Source of the DNA: Phyto melanocephala
Lineage: Eukaryota; Arthropoda; Insecta; Diptera; Rhinophoridae
Direction of reading: 5' to 3'
Assembly: GCA_941918925.1 (NCBI GenBank)
Contig: OW799236.1
Location: 15,723,474-15,787,473, forward strand
DNA: 64,000 nt
Shown here one piece after another: positions 1 through 10,984 of this stretch. The translations under genes were made by a program, and so were the position numbers. Numbering within the stretch: position 1 is the stretch's first letter; every line of letters starts with the position of its first letter. The notes below the pieces were generated by a model that worked only from the letters and a program-made list of their open reading frames with translations, was not told where the DNA came from and made no database searches.

Positions 1-82
1 TTAGGTAAATTCTGAAAATTTCTTTAAAAATAATAATAAAAAATATATCATTTATAATTTATTATTTTTCCTTCTCTTAAAG

Positions 83-2762
83 AACTTTAAGGTACGAAGA
101 TTTATCCTTGGACCCCTACGATATGGCCCAAGAAGTCTTGCAGTTTTATGGTTTACCTTTCGATCCAATGGTCGAAGAATTTTTAGATACTCATACCAAA
201 GTGAATATTGGTGGTGTTAGTTCAACATATCGTGATTCAAAATCAGCACCGTTTCATTGGAAACAGGATTTAAAACCAGCAGATGTAAGTTTTTTTTATA
301 AAATTTTTTAATCCGCAGTCCCCTCGTAATGTACTTAATGGTACTATTTTTGTATTGGCGTACAGTTTTAAATGCTTGTTGTTGGTAATTTATATTGAAG
401 GATTTTGTAAAACAACAACAATTTATTTTATTTTTTTTTGGTTTTTAAAATTTAATGGCAGAGGTGCATAACTAAAAAGCCAGGATATTCACTTGGTTCC
501 TTCTTCGTGGAACGACCTATACCTCTGTATAGGAAGTCGGAGACATTGACCTCCGACCTCGAACTATACCATTGTATAGGAAATCGGAGACATCTGAACT
601 ATAATTACTGCTGAGTTTTATGGAACTTCTCCAGTCACAATTAAATTGAGTTTATTTGTTACTCCTCCAATTAAAATGAAAGCCCGCGGTTAACTGCAGT
701 CTGGAAACTGTATCCAAAGCACAGTAACGCGACGCCACACAGTTAACCACACGAGAGTGAGACGTAAAACTCTCAAAGTCAGATAAAAAGGGACAACCTG
801 ATTACCATTAATCGATAATGGAAAAAACGCGCGAGCTCTTAACCCGACCAGAGCTGAATCACGACTGCAATTTATTTTATGTCTTTTTGAAGTTTTGTAT
901 CGGATTTATGCAGGGATGGGATTTAACTTTTAAGCGGGTTAAACAAATTATTTTTGTAGTAAAACTTCGCTCGTAAAATAAATTTTTTTTTAATTTTTAA
1001 TTCAAAAGTTTTGTTACTTTTTAACTTTGTTTAAATAATTGAATAAGTATTGTTTTTTTTTTTTGTAACTGCAGAAGTAAAATTTTATCAACTTTTATAC
1101 TACTGATTTCTTTATTTACTTGACGTTTAACAATACAACATACAATTATAACAAGAGGATTGTTTTTGCAAAAAAATAAAAATAAAGCGGTGTGGTAAAT
1201 TGAGCAAATGTTTCATTAAAGTTTGTAAAATTAAAAAAAATTAAGCTTTTTAAATTAAATCGTATAAAACTATCATATGAATAATAAGCTTTTATGTTGA
1301 AAGATCTTTTGATAAAAAGCACTGTTTAAGCTTTTCACTAAAATTACAAAAAGTAAATAAAAGTTAATTGAGCGTTTGAATAACAGATTTTTTTTCATAT
1401 GAATAATAAGCCTTTATAAAGCTTTTATGTTTAAAGCTTACATAGATCTTTTGATGAAAAGCTTTCATAAAGGTTTTAAATTAAATCTTTAATCTTTTCA
1501 TACAAATTTTTTGTCAATAATAATTTTAAGTTAATTGAGTGTTTCAATAACAGCTTTTTTAATTAGGACTTTAGCTAATCTTTTTAATAAAAACCTCAGT
1601 AATTTTTCCAAATGAATTTAACCATGCTTTCTGGGTTAAAATTTTTGTCCAGTTTTTTTTTCAGATAAAGTTTTCTTAAGAGAAATAAAATATATCGTTT
1701 GGACAACTTTCAGCTTGAGGTGGTTTAATTTTTAATTTTTTCTCTGACAAAATTGAACATAGTTGCTACTTATTTTTAATTTTTCTAGGCAACGATGAAC
1801 TGTATGTTTCGGAATTTCAAATACGTTAAAAAAACAAATCTTTCGGACAAATTTTTTAAATTGACTTAATCGTGTTGTAGAAAACTTTCAGCCAGCTTTG
1901 TAAATTTTTGAATTAAAGCTTTTATTAAGATTTAAATAGCAGTTTTATAATTCTATTTAAAAAAGCTTACACAAACGCTCTATAAACTTTTTTTTAGCAG
2001 CTTTCACAAACTTGATATTTTATTATTTCCCATTAAATTCATTACATAAAATTTAGTTTCTTAATCTAGAAAGCTAATACATTTCTACTATTTTCCTTAC
2101 ATACTAACATATTTTTCAAGGACTTTACATATATTATAGCTTAGCTACGTCATTCTTACATTAATCTACTTGGCTCTTGCTCGAAATTTCCCAAAAAAGG
2201 GATCAAAAAGGGGATTCAGCTTTCACAAACTATTACGTTAAGCTTTCATAAAGTTTCTTATAAAAACTTTCATACAGCTTTTTAACAAAAGCACTAAAAA
2301 AACTTTACAGTAAAAACTTTTATAGCGAAAAATTTTTAAACTGACTATAAATTAAATTAAAATTCTTTTTTAATAAAAAATATATCTAGAACAACGTTAT
2401 GTAAAATTACCCCATACGAACTTTGTAATAAATTATTAAAGTTTTATTAATTTTAAACTGGCAATTGTTAAGAGGGTTATTTTTGGTTGTCCATAAAGTA
2501 CCAGGCAAATTGCGATAAAATTAAATTTTGTAACAACTTTGAAACTATGTATTTTTATATAATTTGGAATTCAAAAAAAATTTCTATAATTCTCTACTTC
2601 TTTAAAAAAACCGGATTAATTTTTTTAATGTTGTTACAGATTAAAAACATTCAAGAACATTGCACAAACGCTATGGAATTATGGGGCTATCGTAAAATCG
2701 ATAATTTTACCGATTATGCCCGTAATTTCGATCCTATTATAATGCCGCCTCCTTTTACGTGA
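83..2762 (+). CDS. Carbohydrate sulfotransferase, copy A, last two exons (5' part lies left of the window)
   Basis: Exons 83..284 and 2640..2762. The first has an AG acceptor at 81-82 and a GTAAGT donor at 285-290; the second follows ttgttacag and ends in TGA at 2760-2762. Exon 83..284 is 202 nt, exactly as long as the corresponding exon of copies B and C, and encodes the LRYEDL block followed by VLQFYGLP and FHWKQDLKP, typical of the C-terminal part of Golgi PAPS-dependent sulfotransferases of the CHST type. The last exon ends in DPIIMPPPFT and is one codon longer than in B and C. The two PAPS-binding motifs would sit in the missing upstream exons. An AATAAA at 3091-3096 is a plausible polyadenylation signal and falls inside a MITE. 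Homology to B and C is seen directly; the enzymatic role is inferred from the family. Whether copy A is expressed or complete cannot be seen here. Confidence 0.85.
480..880. repeat. Dispersed GC-richer repeat inside the copy A intron
   Basis: This stretch is visibly richer in GC than the surrounding intron. Its right part reappears in inverted orientation at 45145..45385: blocks such as GAGCTCTTAACCCGACCAGA, CGCGCGAGCTC, gagtgagacgt and ggttaactg occur in both, with gaps between them. The left part holds two copies of a tataggaa(g/a)tcggagacat block about 65 bp apart. No ORF or terminal inverted repeat was recognised. It is probably a mobile-element fragment of unknown class. Confidence 0.55.
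900..2639. other. AT-rich intron of copy A without recognisable genes
   Basis: Low-complexity intron sequence with many degenerate copies of an aaaagctttyataaa-like word. The same word forms a cleaner tandem array in the matching intron of copies B and C. No coding potential is seen. Confidence 0.6.
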
Positions 2763-3014
2763 GACTCTTATGACGAAAACCAGCAGACAAAACAGCAATA
2801 GCAGCAACAGCAATCAACACAGCCGCTAAATTAGCATCATCAGCAACAACTGCAACAATAATATTATCAAATAGCAGCTAAAAAAAAAACAATTTTAGAG
2901 TATTCACTCCTAATCATTTTCAAATCGTTTATAATATTTAATTAGGTGTATAGGTTTTTTTAATCAATAACACAATTTTATTAATTCTAACTATGCTCTA
3001 GTTAAAAACTTCTA

Positions 3015-3244
3015 AAGCTATGTTCATATTAGGCAAATATTTTACAAAATAGACGCAACAGACTGTAATGTATTAATGTCTACTCTAATAAATAAACGTT
3101 TTTTTTTTATTAAAATTTTTCTTAATTTAAACCAATTGCAATATCAATTAATTGAAATATGTTTAGACTATATTTGGTGTAAGCAAATTCCCATTAGTGG
3201 TTACACTTATTTGGGCAAATATTTGCCTAATGTGAACATAGCTT
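3015..3244. mobile_element. MITE with about 29-bp terminal inverted repeats
   Basis: The left end AAGCTATGTTCATATTAGGC continues into AAATATTT and is matched in inverse at 3217-3244 with a single substitution (CATATT versus CACATT). The 230-bp body carries no ORF. It lies directly downstream of copy A and supplies an AATAAA at 3091-3096. Confidence 0.75.
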
Positions 3245-4011
3245 AAGTATAATAAACAGTCTTGCTAAATAAAACACCTTTTTTATTTTAAGTTGTGATA
3301 TAGTAAGTTTTAAAATTAAAAAATAAAACGAAATGAAAGCTATTTTAAAAATTAAATGAAAAAATAATAAATATTTTTTAAACATCTCATTAAAAAATAA
3401 ATTTAAACTAAAACTATTACCACAAAAATACACACATTGAATTTGTTGAGAATAATTAAATTGATAATGCTACAAGTATTTTATGGCATTCTTGGCAAAA
3501 CCAAACAAAAGCAAATTAGGAAAATTTAACATTTTTTAGGCAATGAATGAAACTAATATTTACAATATAGTAAGTAATTATATAAGATTTGTTAAAAAAT
3601 TATATAAAAATAATAAAGAAAATTAAACGAACACGTGCAATGATATAATGATATTAATGATTAAAACCCTAAACTTTAGTTTGTAATTTAATTGTATATT
3701 TTTATTTTATTAATATTATATTATACATTAATATAAAACTAGAAATATATATACAAATAATAATTAGTTTTAATAAAAAAAGGACATCTATAGGAATCTC
3801 GTTTAAGTAAGAGTCTTTTAAATTGTATACTTTTAGTTATATTATAGTAAAGTTATCCGAAACGAATTTGTTTTAGTGTTTAATTTATGTTTTTCTTTTT
3901 TTTTAATATAAGCATATTATAAATAAATTTACCATATAAAAAAAAACAATACGTTTCTTGTCTTGTATTTGGTATAGTTTTTAATTTTTAGTAATTTAAA
4001 TTTATCTTATT

Positions 4012-4434
4012 TACACTCATACCCGGTTTGCGTCGCTAATTGGGACCGGAAAAACGAGACGACGCAAACCGAATAGCAGTTTTCCATACATTTGTATTAA
4101 TTTTCATTTAATTCGTTCCGGCACACTAATAATTTTTGTTAAAAAAAAATTTTTTTTCAATAGAAAATACAAATTTTGTGTTATTATTTTTGTAATAATA
4201 GTTTTTATTAAAATAAAAAAATAACAATTCATTAAAAACACTTGGGAAATCCCCTTTTTCTATTTTGGCTTTGTACACACATTTTCAAATAAACGGCGCA
4301 AATCGAACCACTAACGACGCAACTACGAAGCCATGTGACGCAAACAGAAGCAAAAACGACGCAACATCGAAATCACGGAAATTTTAAAAAAGATGCAACA
4401 TCGAAACGACTCAAACCGGGGTATAAGTGTATAT
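4012..4434. mobile_element. MITE with ACTYATACCC-GGTTTG terminal inverted repeats
   Basis: The left end reads ACACTCATACCCGGTTTGCG and the right end, inverted, reads ACACTTATACCCCGGTTTGA, followed on both sides by GTCG. Subterminal sequence repeats the word ACGACGCAA or close variants several times near both ends, as expected for transposase-binding sites. It abuts the retrotransposon on its right. Confidence 0.7.
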
Positions 4435-4439
4435 AATCA

Positions 4440-6625
4440 ATTTTTAAATCTGTTGAAAGGTTTATAAAACAAATTGTTGTCTTTAACAAACCTTTGGTAA
4501 ATCTTAAAATTTATTATAAACATGGGAGTATTTTTTATATATTTATCACTCCATTGTTAAAAAAGGTAACATCAAATCGACCTCCATGGTATTCCCGTAC
4601 TTTAACCTGGTTAAAAAATCGTAAAAACCGTTTATATAAAAAGTTCATGAAGAGCAAAACCCTTATTGATCGTAGCTATTATCTAATAGCTCAAAGCCGT
4701 TATATTTTTGAGAACAAAAAATGTTATGCATCGTATATAAACAAAATGAAATTTTACTTTAAAAAGAATCCGAAAATGTTTTATAATTTTGTCAACTCCA
4801 AACGTAAAGTTTCAACGTATCCAACTACTATGAAAATGAATAACGTTGTTTATTCTAATAATGCAGATATTGCCAATTCTTTTGCTGATTTCTTCGCCTC
4901 TACTTTTTCTGCAAAAACGTTCCATAGTTCAATTTATCCTTATGATATTACTTCGTCTTCATCAATTAATATATCATCTTTAGATGTCGATACTGTCTTA
5001 AAAAGCCTGAGAAGTATAAAAAATTGTTATAAACCTAGTCCTGATGGTATTCCTAGCTGCATATTAAAAAATTGTGCCGACGTTTTGGCTATTCCTATCA
5101 CTCATCTATTTAACAGTTCTTTGAAATTTGGTATATTTCCTAAATGTTGGAAAGATTCATTTATCATCCCGCTTCATAATTCTGGTAGCCGTAGTGATGT
5201 TACTAATTATAGAGCAATAGCTAAACTTAACTCCATTCCTAAACTGTTTGAGAAAATATTAACGGACATCCTAACTGCCCAAATATCAACAATTCTTTCT
5301 CCAACACAACATGGTTTTTGTAAAGGCAGATCTACATCCACAAACCTAATGGAACTGACGTCCTTCATCAATACAGGATTTTGTAATGGTAACCAAACTG
5401 ATGTAGTCTATACTGATTTCAGTAAAGCCTTCGATAAGGTTAACCATGATTTATTGTTAGTGAAGCTCAAAAAATTAGGGTTTCCGGTTAACCTTTTAAA
5501 ATGGATTAGTTCTTATTTAAAGGATCGGAGACAATGTGTTTTTTATAATGATTATATATCAAAACATATTGAAGTAACTTCCGGAGTTCCTCAGGGAAGT
5601 CACCTTGGCCCCATCTTATTTTTATTGCTTATAAATGATCTTCCAAAGGCTATTCAATACAGCAATATTTTAATGTTTGCTGATGATGTTAAACTTTATT
5701 CATGGATTAGAACTGTTGACGACAGTTTTTATCTCCAAGCTGATTTAAATAATTTTTTTAATTGGTGTACGGTAAATCTTATGGAATTGAATTTAACAAA
5801 ATGCAAATCTATGACTTTCTGCAGATATTCACCGATTTCGAATGTTTACTCTCTAAATGGCTCTAATTTGAATGTTGTTGACTCGTTTTTGGATCTTGGA
5901 ATTCTCTTTGATGTAAAAATTAATTTCAACTCACATGTAATAATGACAGTAAATAAAGCTTATGGGGTATTAAGTTTCATAAAGCGTTGGGCTAAGGAAT
6001 TTAATGATCCTTATGTAACAAAAAATTTATTCACGTCATTGGTAAGACCTTTACTGGAATTTGGATCAGTAATTTGGGATCCCCAATATGATGTTTATAT
6101 TCAAAAACTTGAATCAGTCCAAAAACAATTTTTGCTGTTCTGCCTTCGTAACCTTCGTTGGAATCCTAATACAAACTTACCGTCATACCGCAGTCGTTTA
6201 CTACTCATTGCGCTCCCAACGTTACAAAGTCGAAGAATTGTTTCCAATATTGCATTTGTCATAAATCTAATTCAAGGCAAAATTGATTCTACATATCTTC
6301 GACATAAAATATGCATCAATGTTCCTAATAGGCAGCTTAGATTTTATGAACCGTTATATGTACCATTTCATAGATCAAACTACATTAACTTTGATCCAAT
6401 TAGAAGAATTTGTGCTGAGGTAAATAAGTTCTATGTTTACATTGACTTTTCTGATAATGTTGCTGTAACAAGTGGAAAGCTGATAAGATTTCTAAACTCA
6501 AATGCATACGTTTAATGTTGTTTTTATTTTTCTTTATTTTTGTAATTAAATTAAAAGTGTTGCTCAACTCTAAATATTATTATGTTGATTGAATTAAATA
6601 AATAAATAAATAAAATAAAAATTAA
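4440..6625 (+). mobile_element. 5'-truncated non-LTR retrotransposon (Jockey-like)
   Basis: The element contains the reverse transcriptase ORF described separately and ends in an A-rich tail (aaataaataaataaataaaataaaa) at about 6590-6625, the usual 3' end of a LINE. The reading frame stays open upstream of 4494 to about 4440, so this is the endonuclease-to-RT linker region of a longer ORF2; the endonuclease domain itself is absent. The left boundary is approximate and no target duplication was found. Confidence 0.85.
4494..6515 (+). CDS. Reverse transcriptase of a Jockey-superfamily LINE (ORF2 fragment)
   Basis: A 673-codon uninterrupted ORF. Residues near 31-34 (PPWY) match the conserved linker before the RT domain. 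The RT palm motifs are clear: YTDFSKAFDKVNHDLL with the catalytic Asp at residue 308, SGVPQGSHLGP, and FADD with Asp 397-398. The thumb and C-terminal region continue to NSNAYV and a TAA stop. The first codon used is TTG, because the true start lies in the missing 5' part, so this is not a complete protein. There is no nonsense codon or frameshift, which implies either recent insertion or chance survival. Family identity rests on the RT motifs; the exact clade (Jockey versus a close relative) was not resolved. Confidence 0.9.
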   Translation: MVNLKIYYKHGSIFYIFITPLLKKVTSNRPPWYSRTLTWLKNRKNRLYKKFMKSKTLIDRSYYLIAQSRYIFENKKCYASYINKMKFYFKKNPKMFYNFVNSKRKVSTYPTTMKMNNVVYSNNADIANSFADFFASTFSAKTFHSSIYPYDITSSSSINISSLDVDTVLKSLRSIKNCYKPSPDGIPSCILKNCADVLAIPITHLFNSSLKFGIFPKCWKDSFIIPLHNSGSRSDVTNYRAIAKLNSIPKLFEKILTDILTAQISTILSPTQHGFCKGRSTSTNLMELTSFINTGFCNGNQTDVVYTDFSKAFDKVNHDLLLVKLKKLGFPVNLLKWISSYLKDRRQCVFYNDYISKHIEVTSGVPQGSHLGPILFLLLINDLPKAIQYSNILMFADDVKLYSWIRTVDDSFYLQADLNNFFNWCTVNLMELNLTKCKSMTFCRYSPISNVYSLNGSNLNVVDSFLDLGILFDVKINFNSHVIMTVNKAYGVLSFIKRWAKEFNDPYVTKNLFTSLVRPLLEFGSVIWDPQYDVYIQKLESVQKQFLLFCLRNLRWNPNTNLPSYRSRLLLIALPTLQSRRIVSNIAFVINLIQGKIDSTYLRHKICINVPNRQLRFYEPLYVPFHRSNYINFDPIRRICAEVNKFYVYIDFSDNVAVTSGKLIRFLNSNAYV

Positions 6626-6630
6626 TTAAC

Positions 6631-6770
6631 TAGCCTGTGCCCGCGAATTCGTCAGCGTAGTATGTAATTGGCACGAAAGTAGTTAGTCAGGTTGTTATAC
6701 AGCTGTAAGTCAAAATTCACTTAAATCCGTTTAGTAATTATTCGCGTGATTAAACATACATATTTATTGA
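6631..6770. repeat. Truncated copy of the ACTAGC...TGCCCGCG repeat family
   Basis: It begins TAACTAGCCTGTGCCCGCGA, resembling the left end of the longer repeat at 58349..59150 (ACTAGCTTATACCCGGTGTG). Only about 140 bp is recognisable. It lies immediately after the LINE tail. Confidence 0.5.
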
Positions 6771-6959
6771 ATTGGTGGAATAGAACTAAATGCAAATATT
6801 TAAGAAAAAAATACTTCTACAGACGTCGTTGGATGATAATTTTTTTTCTTTTCAGTACGTGTAAAACTCGAAACTTTTCAACAACCGACTAAATAAAATC
6901 AATCAAAAAATATTCGCATAATTCCGCGAATTCACCTGATTATTGTGATAAAAGGTGTT

Positions 6960-8215
6960 AAGCTGGGTAATTGTCTATCTGAGTTCCAAATTTCATTATG
7001 AGGAATGAATAATGATGAATAATTATATGCCTTGATTAAATAGTAAAACAAAACCATGTGGTTTTAATTTTTGTTTTGTTGCTTTGCTATTTGCATGTTT
7101 ATTTTCTTGTAGTTGTAGTTAAGCACTTATGCGTTCATTGAAAATAGTTAAGGCTTTTTAAACTTTTCTCTCAACTTGTTCTCACGTTTACTGGATTTTC
7201 TGTAAATAACTAGTAAACTTCACAAAAACAAATTTTTTAAGTAAACTACCAAGGCGAATTTATTTATCAGGTGGTGGTAATTCTACAACAAATACAACAT
7301 TAAAAAAACAACATGGTTTTTTATTGTTGCTTTCGACTGTCGATGTGTCAAAAACTACATGGTTTTTATTTGTGTTTGTGGAGTAATCTATGTAAACATA
7401 AATAATATTTGACAATTCAATTATCATTTTTGCAAATAAAAAAGTAGATCGGCTGCGTTGTCAACACCACCTGATAATGAATTCGCCTTGTAAACTACAG
7501 AACCTAATACCAGCTTGCTGTCGTTTTTGTTGAACGAGTAATTAAGTAGCTACACGAATCTACTAATTCTACAAAATGAGGATTTTTCCATAAAATAAAT
7601 ATTAAAAATAAATAAAGTTTGTATGCTGCTTGCAAACATGAAATATAAATACAAAACAAAATTTGACTTTATAACCTATAAAGAGTCAAACACCTCGAAA
7701 AATGCACTTAGTGTGGCATAAGCAAGTAAAATTATCGGTTGAGTTTAAGAAAAAAAGTTTATTTCAAGTTTGGTATGTAGTGAGAAGGTGAACCAAATTT
7801 TTTTTTTTTTATATTATCGTCTAAATTTTTTAAACATTATATTAATATTGTTCCTCTTTTTCTTAAGCTTGAGTGATCTATCACTTTTAGTTTAAAAAAA
7901 AAAAAAAAATATTAAAATTAAAAATAAATTTAAATATTTTTTAAGTATAATTTTGATAAGTACGATATAAAAAAATTCTTATTAAGAAGTTAAATATGAT
8001 AAAAGTTTTAGTAATGGCTTAACATACATATATGCGACCTTTGATAACAGAACTTATTTCAAATTTAGAAGGAGAGGTCATTATGGATTTAAAATTTTTA
8101 AAGTGTAATATATTTAGAATGGTCAAGCCCATTCATTTAAATTGATTGACTCTGTAGATTGTCATAAAGCTAAAGGAAGAGATTTTCGTTTGTAAATTTT
8201 AGGAATAACTTCGAA
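6960..8215. repeat. Segmental duplication block downstream of copy A (paralogous to 23345..25115)
   Basis: Long runs are shared in the same order with the DNA after copy B: tatgcc(t)tgattaaatagtaaaac, ttctcacgtttactggattt, ccagcttgctgtcgtttttg, gtatgctgcttgcaaacatg, and aagtttatttcaagtttgg. The similarity ends near 8215, where the B-C spacer continues directly into the 5' flank of copy C. The A-B spacer instead holds about 10.3 kb of inserted DNA. The unit therefore duplicated together with the sulfotransferase gene. Confidence 0.8.
7250..7490. mobile_element. hAT-type MITE with 8-bp target duplication
   Basis: A 241-bp insertion bounded by inverted CAAGGCGAATTYATTWATCA-like ends. It is flanked by TAAACTAC at 7242-7249 and 7491-7498. 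The paralogous site after copy B (about 23802-23815) has one TAAACTAC and no insert, which proves the boundaries. Further pieces of the same end occur near 39076 and 43354. Its 8-bp duplication fits hAT transposition. Confidence 0.9.
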
Positions 8216-8422
8216 ACAGTTGTATATTGGCGCTGTTATTTCAGTTATGTTTCAACCCGATTTTTAAGTTTTTCTCAGGCATTATTTTCGAGACTAAGCT
8301 TTGTAATATAGTATCTTTACCCTGTCCAAGAATTATCTACGAGCTTGAAAAACTGATATATTTATTAGAAAATATATAAATTTTTCAATAAATATTTTGC
8401 CTATAACTTTGCCAGTTAATTT

Positions 8423-8935
8423 TGTCATTCCAATACAATATTCATTTCCGACCCCACAAAGTATATACATTTTCTGAAAGCTTATGGTCAGGGGAATATA
8501 TTTACCAATGTCCGTTTGTCCGTGTGTTGGTTGAAATCAAATCAAGTCCCTACATAAAGTACAGATCTGTATGTGGAGGATCTATAAGACTGCCTCGTGT
8601 TTTTTGTCCCCATAAAAATCAAAATTTTTCAGCTCTAGGATGATTTCTTAAAAGATTTGCTTCTACTTGTAGATATAAATGGAATTGGTCAGTATAATAT
8701 ATTGAACTACGAAAAAGTTTAAATCCAAAATGGCGGATAAATGGGTCAAATATAAATAGTAATTACAACTTTGCCCCCCGTCAACCCTAACAAGATTTGT
8801 ATCAAATAAGAAGGCTTGACTAGTAGAATACAGTAAACTACTAAAAATTTTAAATCCAAAATGGCGCCCAAAACAAAACGCCGCATAACTTTTGTTCCGA
8901 AAAAATGTCAACCAACAAAAACTTTTTAAAGTTGA
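8423..8935 (-). mobile_element. TTCGG-hairpin repeat family, right-end part, inverted
   Basis: It matches the inverted right half of the family seen at 51645..52372: tttgtcattcc, ttccgaccccacaaagtata, ctgaaagcttatg and gtccgtttgtccgtg. It is followed by paired aaatccaaaatggcg blocks shared with 55540..55960. The left end of the same copy appears to lie at 17985..18111, so an insertion of about 9 kb separates the two halves. Confidence 0.6.
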
Positions 8936-9248
8936 TCAAAAATTATTCTTGATTATTTAGAGTAACAGACTATATTCTTCCTCTTACAAATATCATCATA
9001 AAATATTTTTCTGGCAGTCCATGTTACGAAAATCAGGTCTTAAGGTTCAGCAACCTTACATATTTAATATTTGGCCAAAATATGCATGTTTTTTGGCTGC
9101 TGTTAAACAAGCTTTATCCAAAACACGGCTGCTCCATCTTCGAAAAAGTTTTTTTTAAATTAATTTTCTGCAACTTTATGAAAGAAGCGCTTTAAATGCT
9201 CTATTGAAACATACTAAATAAAACTGAGTAAAGTTACGTCCACGCTTT

Positions 9249-9415
9249 GTAACGTCCGCAACGGAAAATAAGGGTTTTTATATATAACGAAGAAACTAAA
9301 AATTTTTTTGACACCACATTAACATTCCAAACAAAACTAAAACTGTTCTTTAAAGAATAAAATATACAAAAGTATGTTTCATTTTTTAATATCAAATTTT
9401 GTAACGTCCGCAACG
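9249..9415 (+). repeat. GTAACGTCCGCAACG direct motifs, left cluster
   Basis: Two perfect copies, at 9249-9263 and 9401-9415, stand 5' of the transposase-like gene. A partial relative, gttacgtcca, lies just upstream near 9232. They have the same orientation as the right cluster, so they are not terminal inverted repeats. They may be transposase-binding or regulatory sites. Confidence 0.85.
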
Positions 9416-9819
9416 GTATCGATCTGTCCTAAAATTAAGTTCTGCTAAAAGTTGTTTTGTTTTCACAAATCTATAATTGAAACCACATACATACATCAAT
9501 AATTATAAACGCATAAGAATTGAAGGGTTAAAGAAAATTAAAAAAAAATAATTTGAGAACACAGTTACAAAATTGTAATCTTTTTTATTTCTCTTATCAT
9601 TATTTCAATGAAATATGGCAAAGGGAGCTTCGCTTATTTTACATCTTTCTTACACATCTGCTGGCACTAATGTTGACCGTCAGACGGTGCATTTTTCTCT
9701 TCGGATCTTCAAAAGAGTTATTGCTAACCTACGTGGACAGACGTACACGTGTCGATTTCAGTTTCTGATAATTTGAACTGCGTGAAAGATTAAAATTACG
9801 ATTAGTAAGTCGGGTAAAA

Positions 9820-10061
9820 ATGAGTACAAGTACAGAAAGATCAAAAAAATTTCGAATTAATTTAAGAAACAATTTAAATAGCTTGCTGAAGCAAAGATTA
9901 AAAGATGCTGAAAGAAAGCGAGCTTATCGGCAAAAAATTAAAGATATCATGAAAGGCAATGCATCGCTTGCAAAAAAATTAAAGCTAACAACAAAAAGCG
10001 AATGGCGAATTACAGAGAAAGACAAAATAGAAAAAAAACAACAACGCTAGTCAGTCCCTAT
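9820..10061 (+). pseudogene. 5' portion of the interrupted transposase-like gene
   Basis: From ATG at 9820 the frame encodes a highly basic N-terminal segment (MSTSTERSKKFRINLRNN, then KDAERKRAYRQKIKD) like the charged leader of large eukaryotic transposase-like proteins. After residue ~60 the sequence resembling that leader (RMANYRERQNRKKTT, then LVSPY) continues in another frame, so a frameshift is likely near 10000. The coding sequence is cut at 10061 by the hAT-like element and resumes at 16021. Removing that element with one copy of the GTCCCTAT target duplication joins SPY to TCRQTLSKAV in frame. The gene as present cannot make its full product unless the 5.95-kb insert is spliced out. 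Confidence 0.7.
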
Positions 10062-10289
10062 CAGGGAATGACAACGATTACAACTTTGGATATACATTGA
10101 GTATTATTAGCAAAACATGTATAAGTGCGTACGGTTACAGCTAAAACAAGTAAGAGCACTATATTCGGCTGTGCCGAATCTTTTATACCCACCACCAATT
10201 TTGTGTACATTTAAAGCACAATATTTATTATTTTGTTAATCATTATGGAATAATCTCTATATAATAAAATATGTATCACTTTCTTTGTA

Positions 10290-10893
10290 GAGGGTGGTTA
10301 AATTTTAAGGGCCCATGTTGAAGGTGAACTACACCCAGTCTTTAAATTTGTTTTCTGCATTTCACTTGACATTTCTCAATCTCAAACTTACTCATTTTGA
10401 TCCGTGGAAAGATACGCAAATGAGCAACGCTTTAAAGTTATTCAGGTTTTTTATAAAAATGGGCGTTCAAATCAAAATGCATTTTGTGCACTTCGTAATT
10501 CTTTTGATCAACATAATCGTTCAAATTCGTCCACAATCGGGAGAATTGTAAAAAATATTTAAATTTCTGCAAAACAGGTCTGTATAAAATGTTAGAAAAT
10601 CTGTGAATGCCTTCTTAGTTCGTTGAATGGGAACTATTGCTGTTTTTTGCGATAGTGTGGCAAAAGAGCAGTCAACCTCGACTCATCATCATGCCCAATA
10701 ATTGAGCATCAACATTGTCATTGAAAATTTGGACCATCAGATAGAGGAGTGGCGCCAAGGATGGGGGGGCCATTTGGCCGATATTTTGTTAAATACATAA
10801 TTGAACCATACAAATATTATCATTATAAAAAGAAATGATAATAATATCCTAAATAATTTGTGTTTTATTTAAATTCAACATCGGTCCTTAAAT
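10290..10893 (+). mobile_element. Internally deleted mariner-like element, copy 1
   Basis: The left end AGGGTGGTTAAATTTTAAGG matches the terminal inverted repeat of the copy at 27132..27697; the right end is decayed and stops near caacatcggtccttaaa. Conceptual translation shows remnants of a mariner-type N-terminal domain (KLFRFFIKMG; a TIGRIVKNI-like stretch), then AEEQST.HHHAQQL-like sequence joined directly to a C-terminal LDH...GGHLADILL-like end. The catalytic core is missing. The deletion junction matches that of copy 2, so both descend from one deleted element. Confidence 0.75.
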
Positions 10894-10984
10894 GAAATGA
10901 AATTCAATGAAAGTGTGTTAAAGTAGCTGTGTCAATAAAGTTTCTACTAATAAATACAACTTAAATATTTCAATATAGTCCTTT

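Noticed and set aside
8422..8911. ORFs of 73 and 82 codons
   Set aside because: They fall within repeat-family sequence found elsewhere in non-coding positions.
9553..9768. 71-codon ORF before the transposase-like gene
   Set aside because: No domain and no continuity with the downstream frame; probably 5' non-coding sequence of the transposon.
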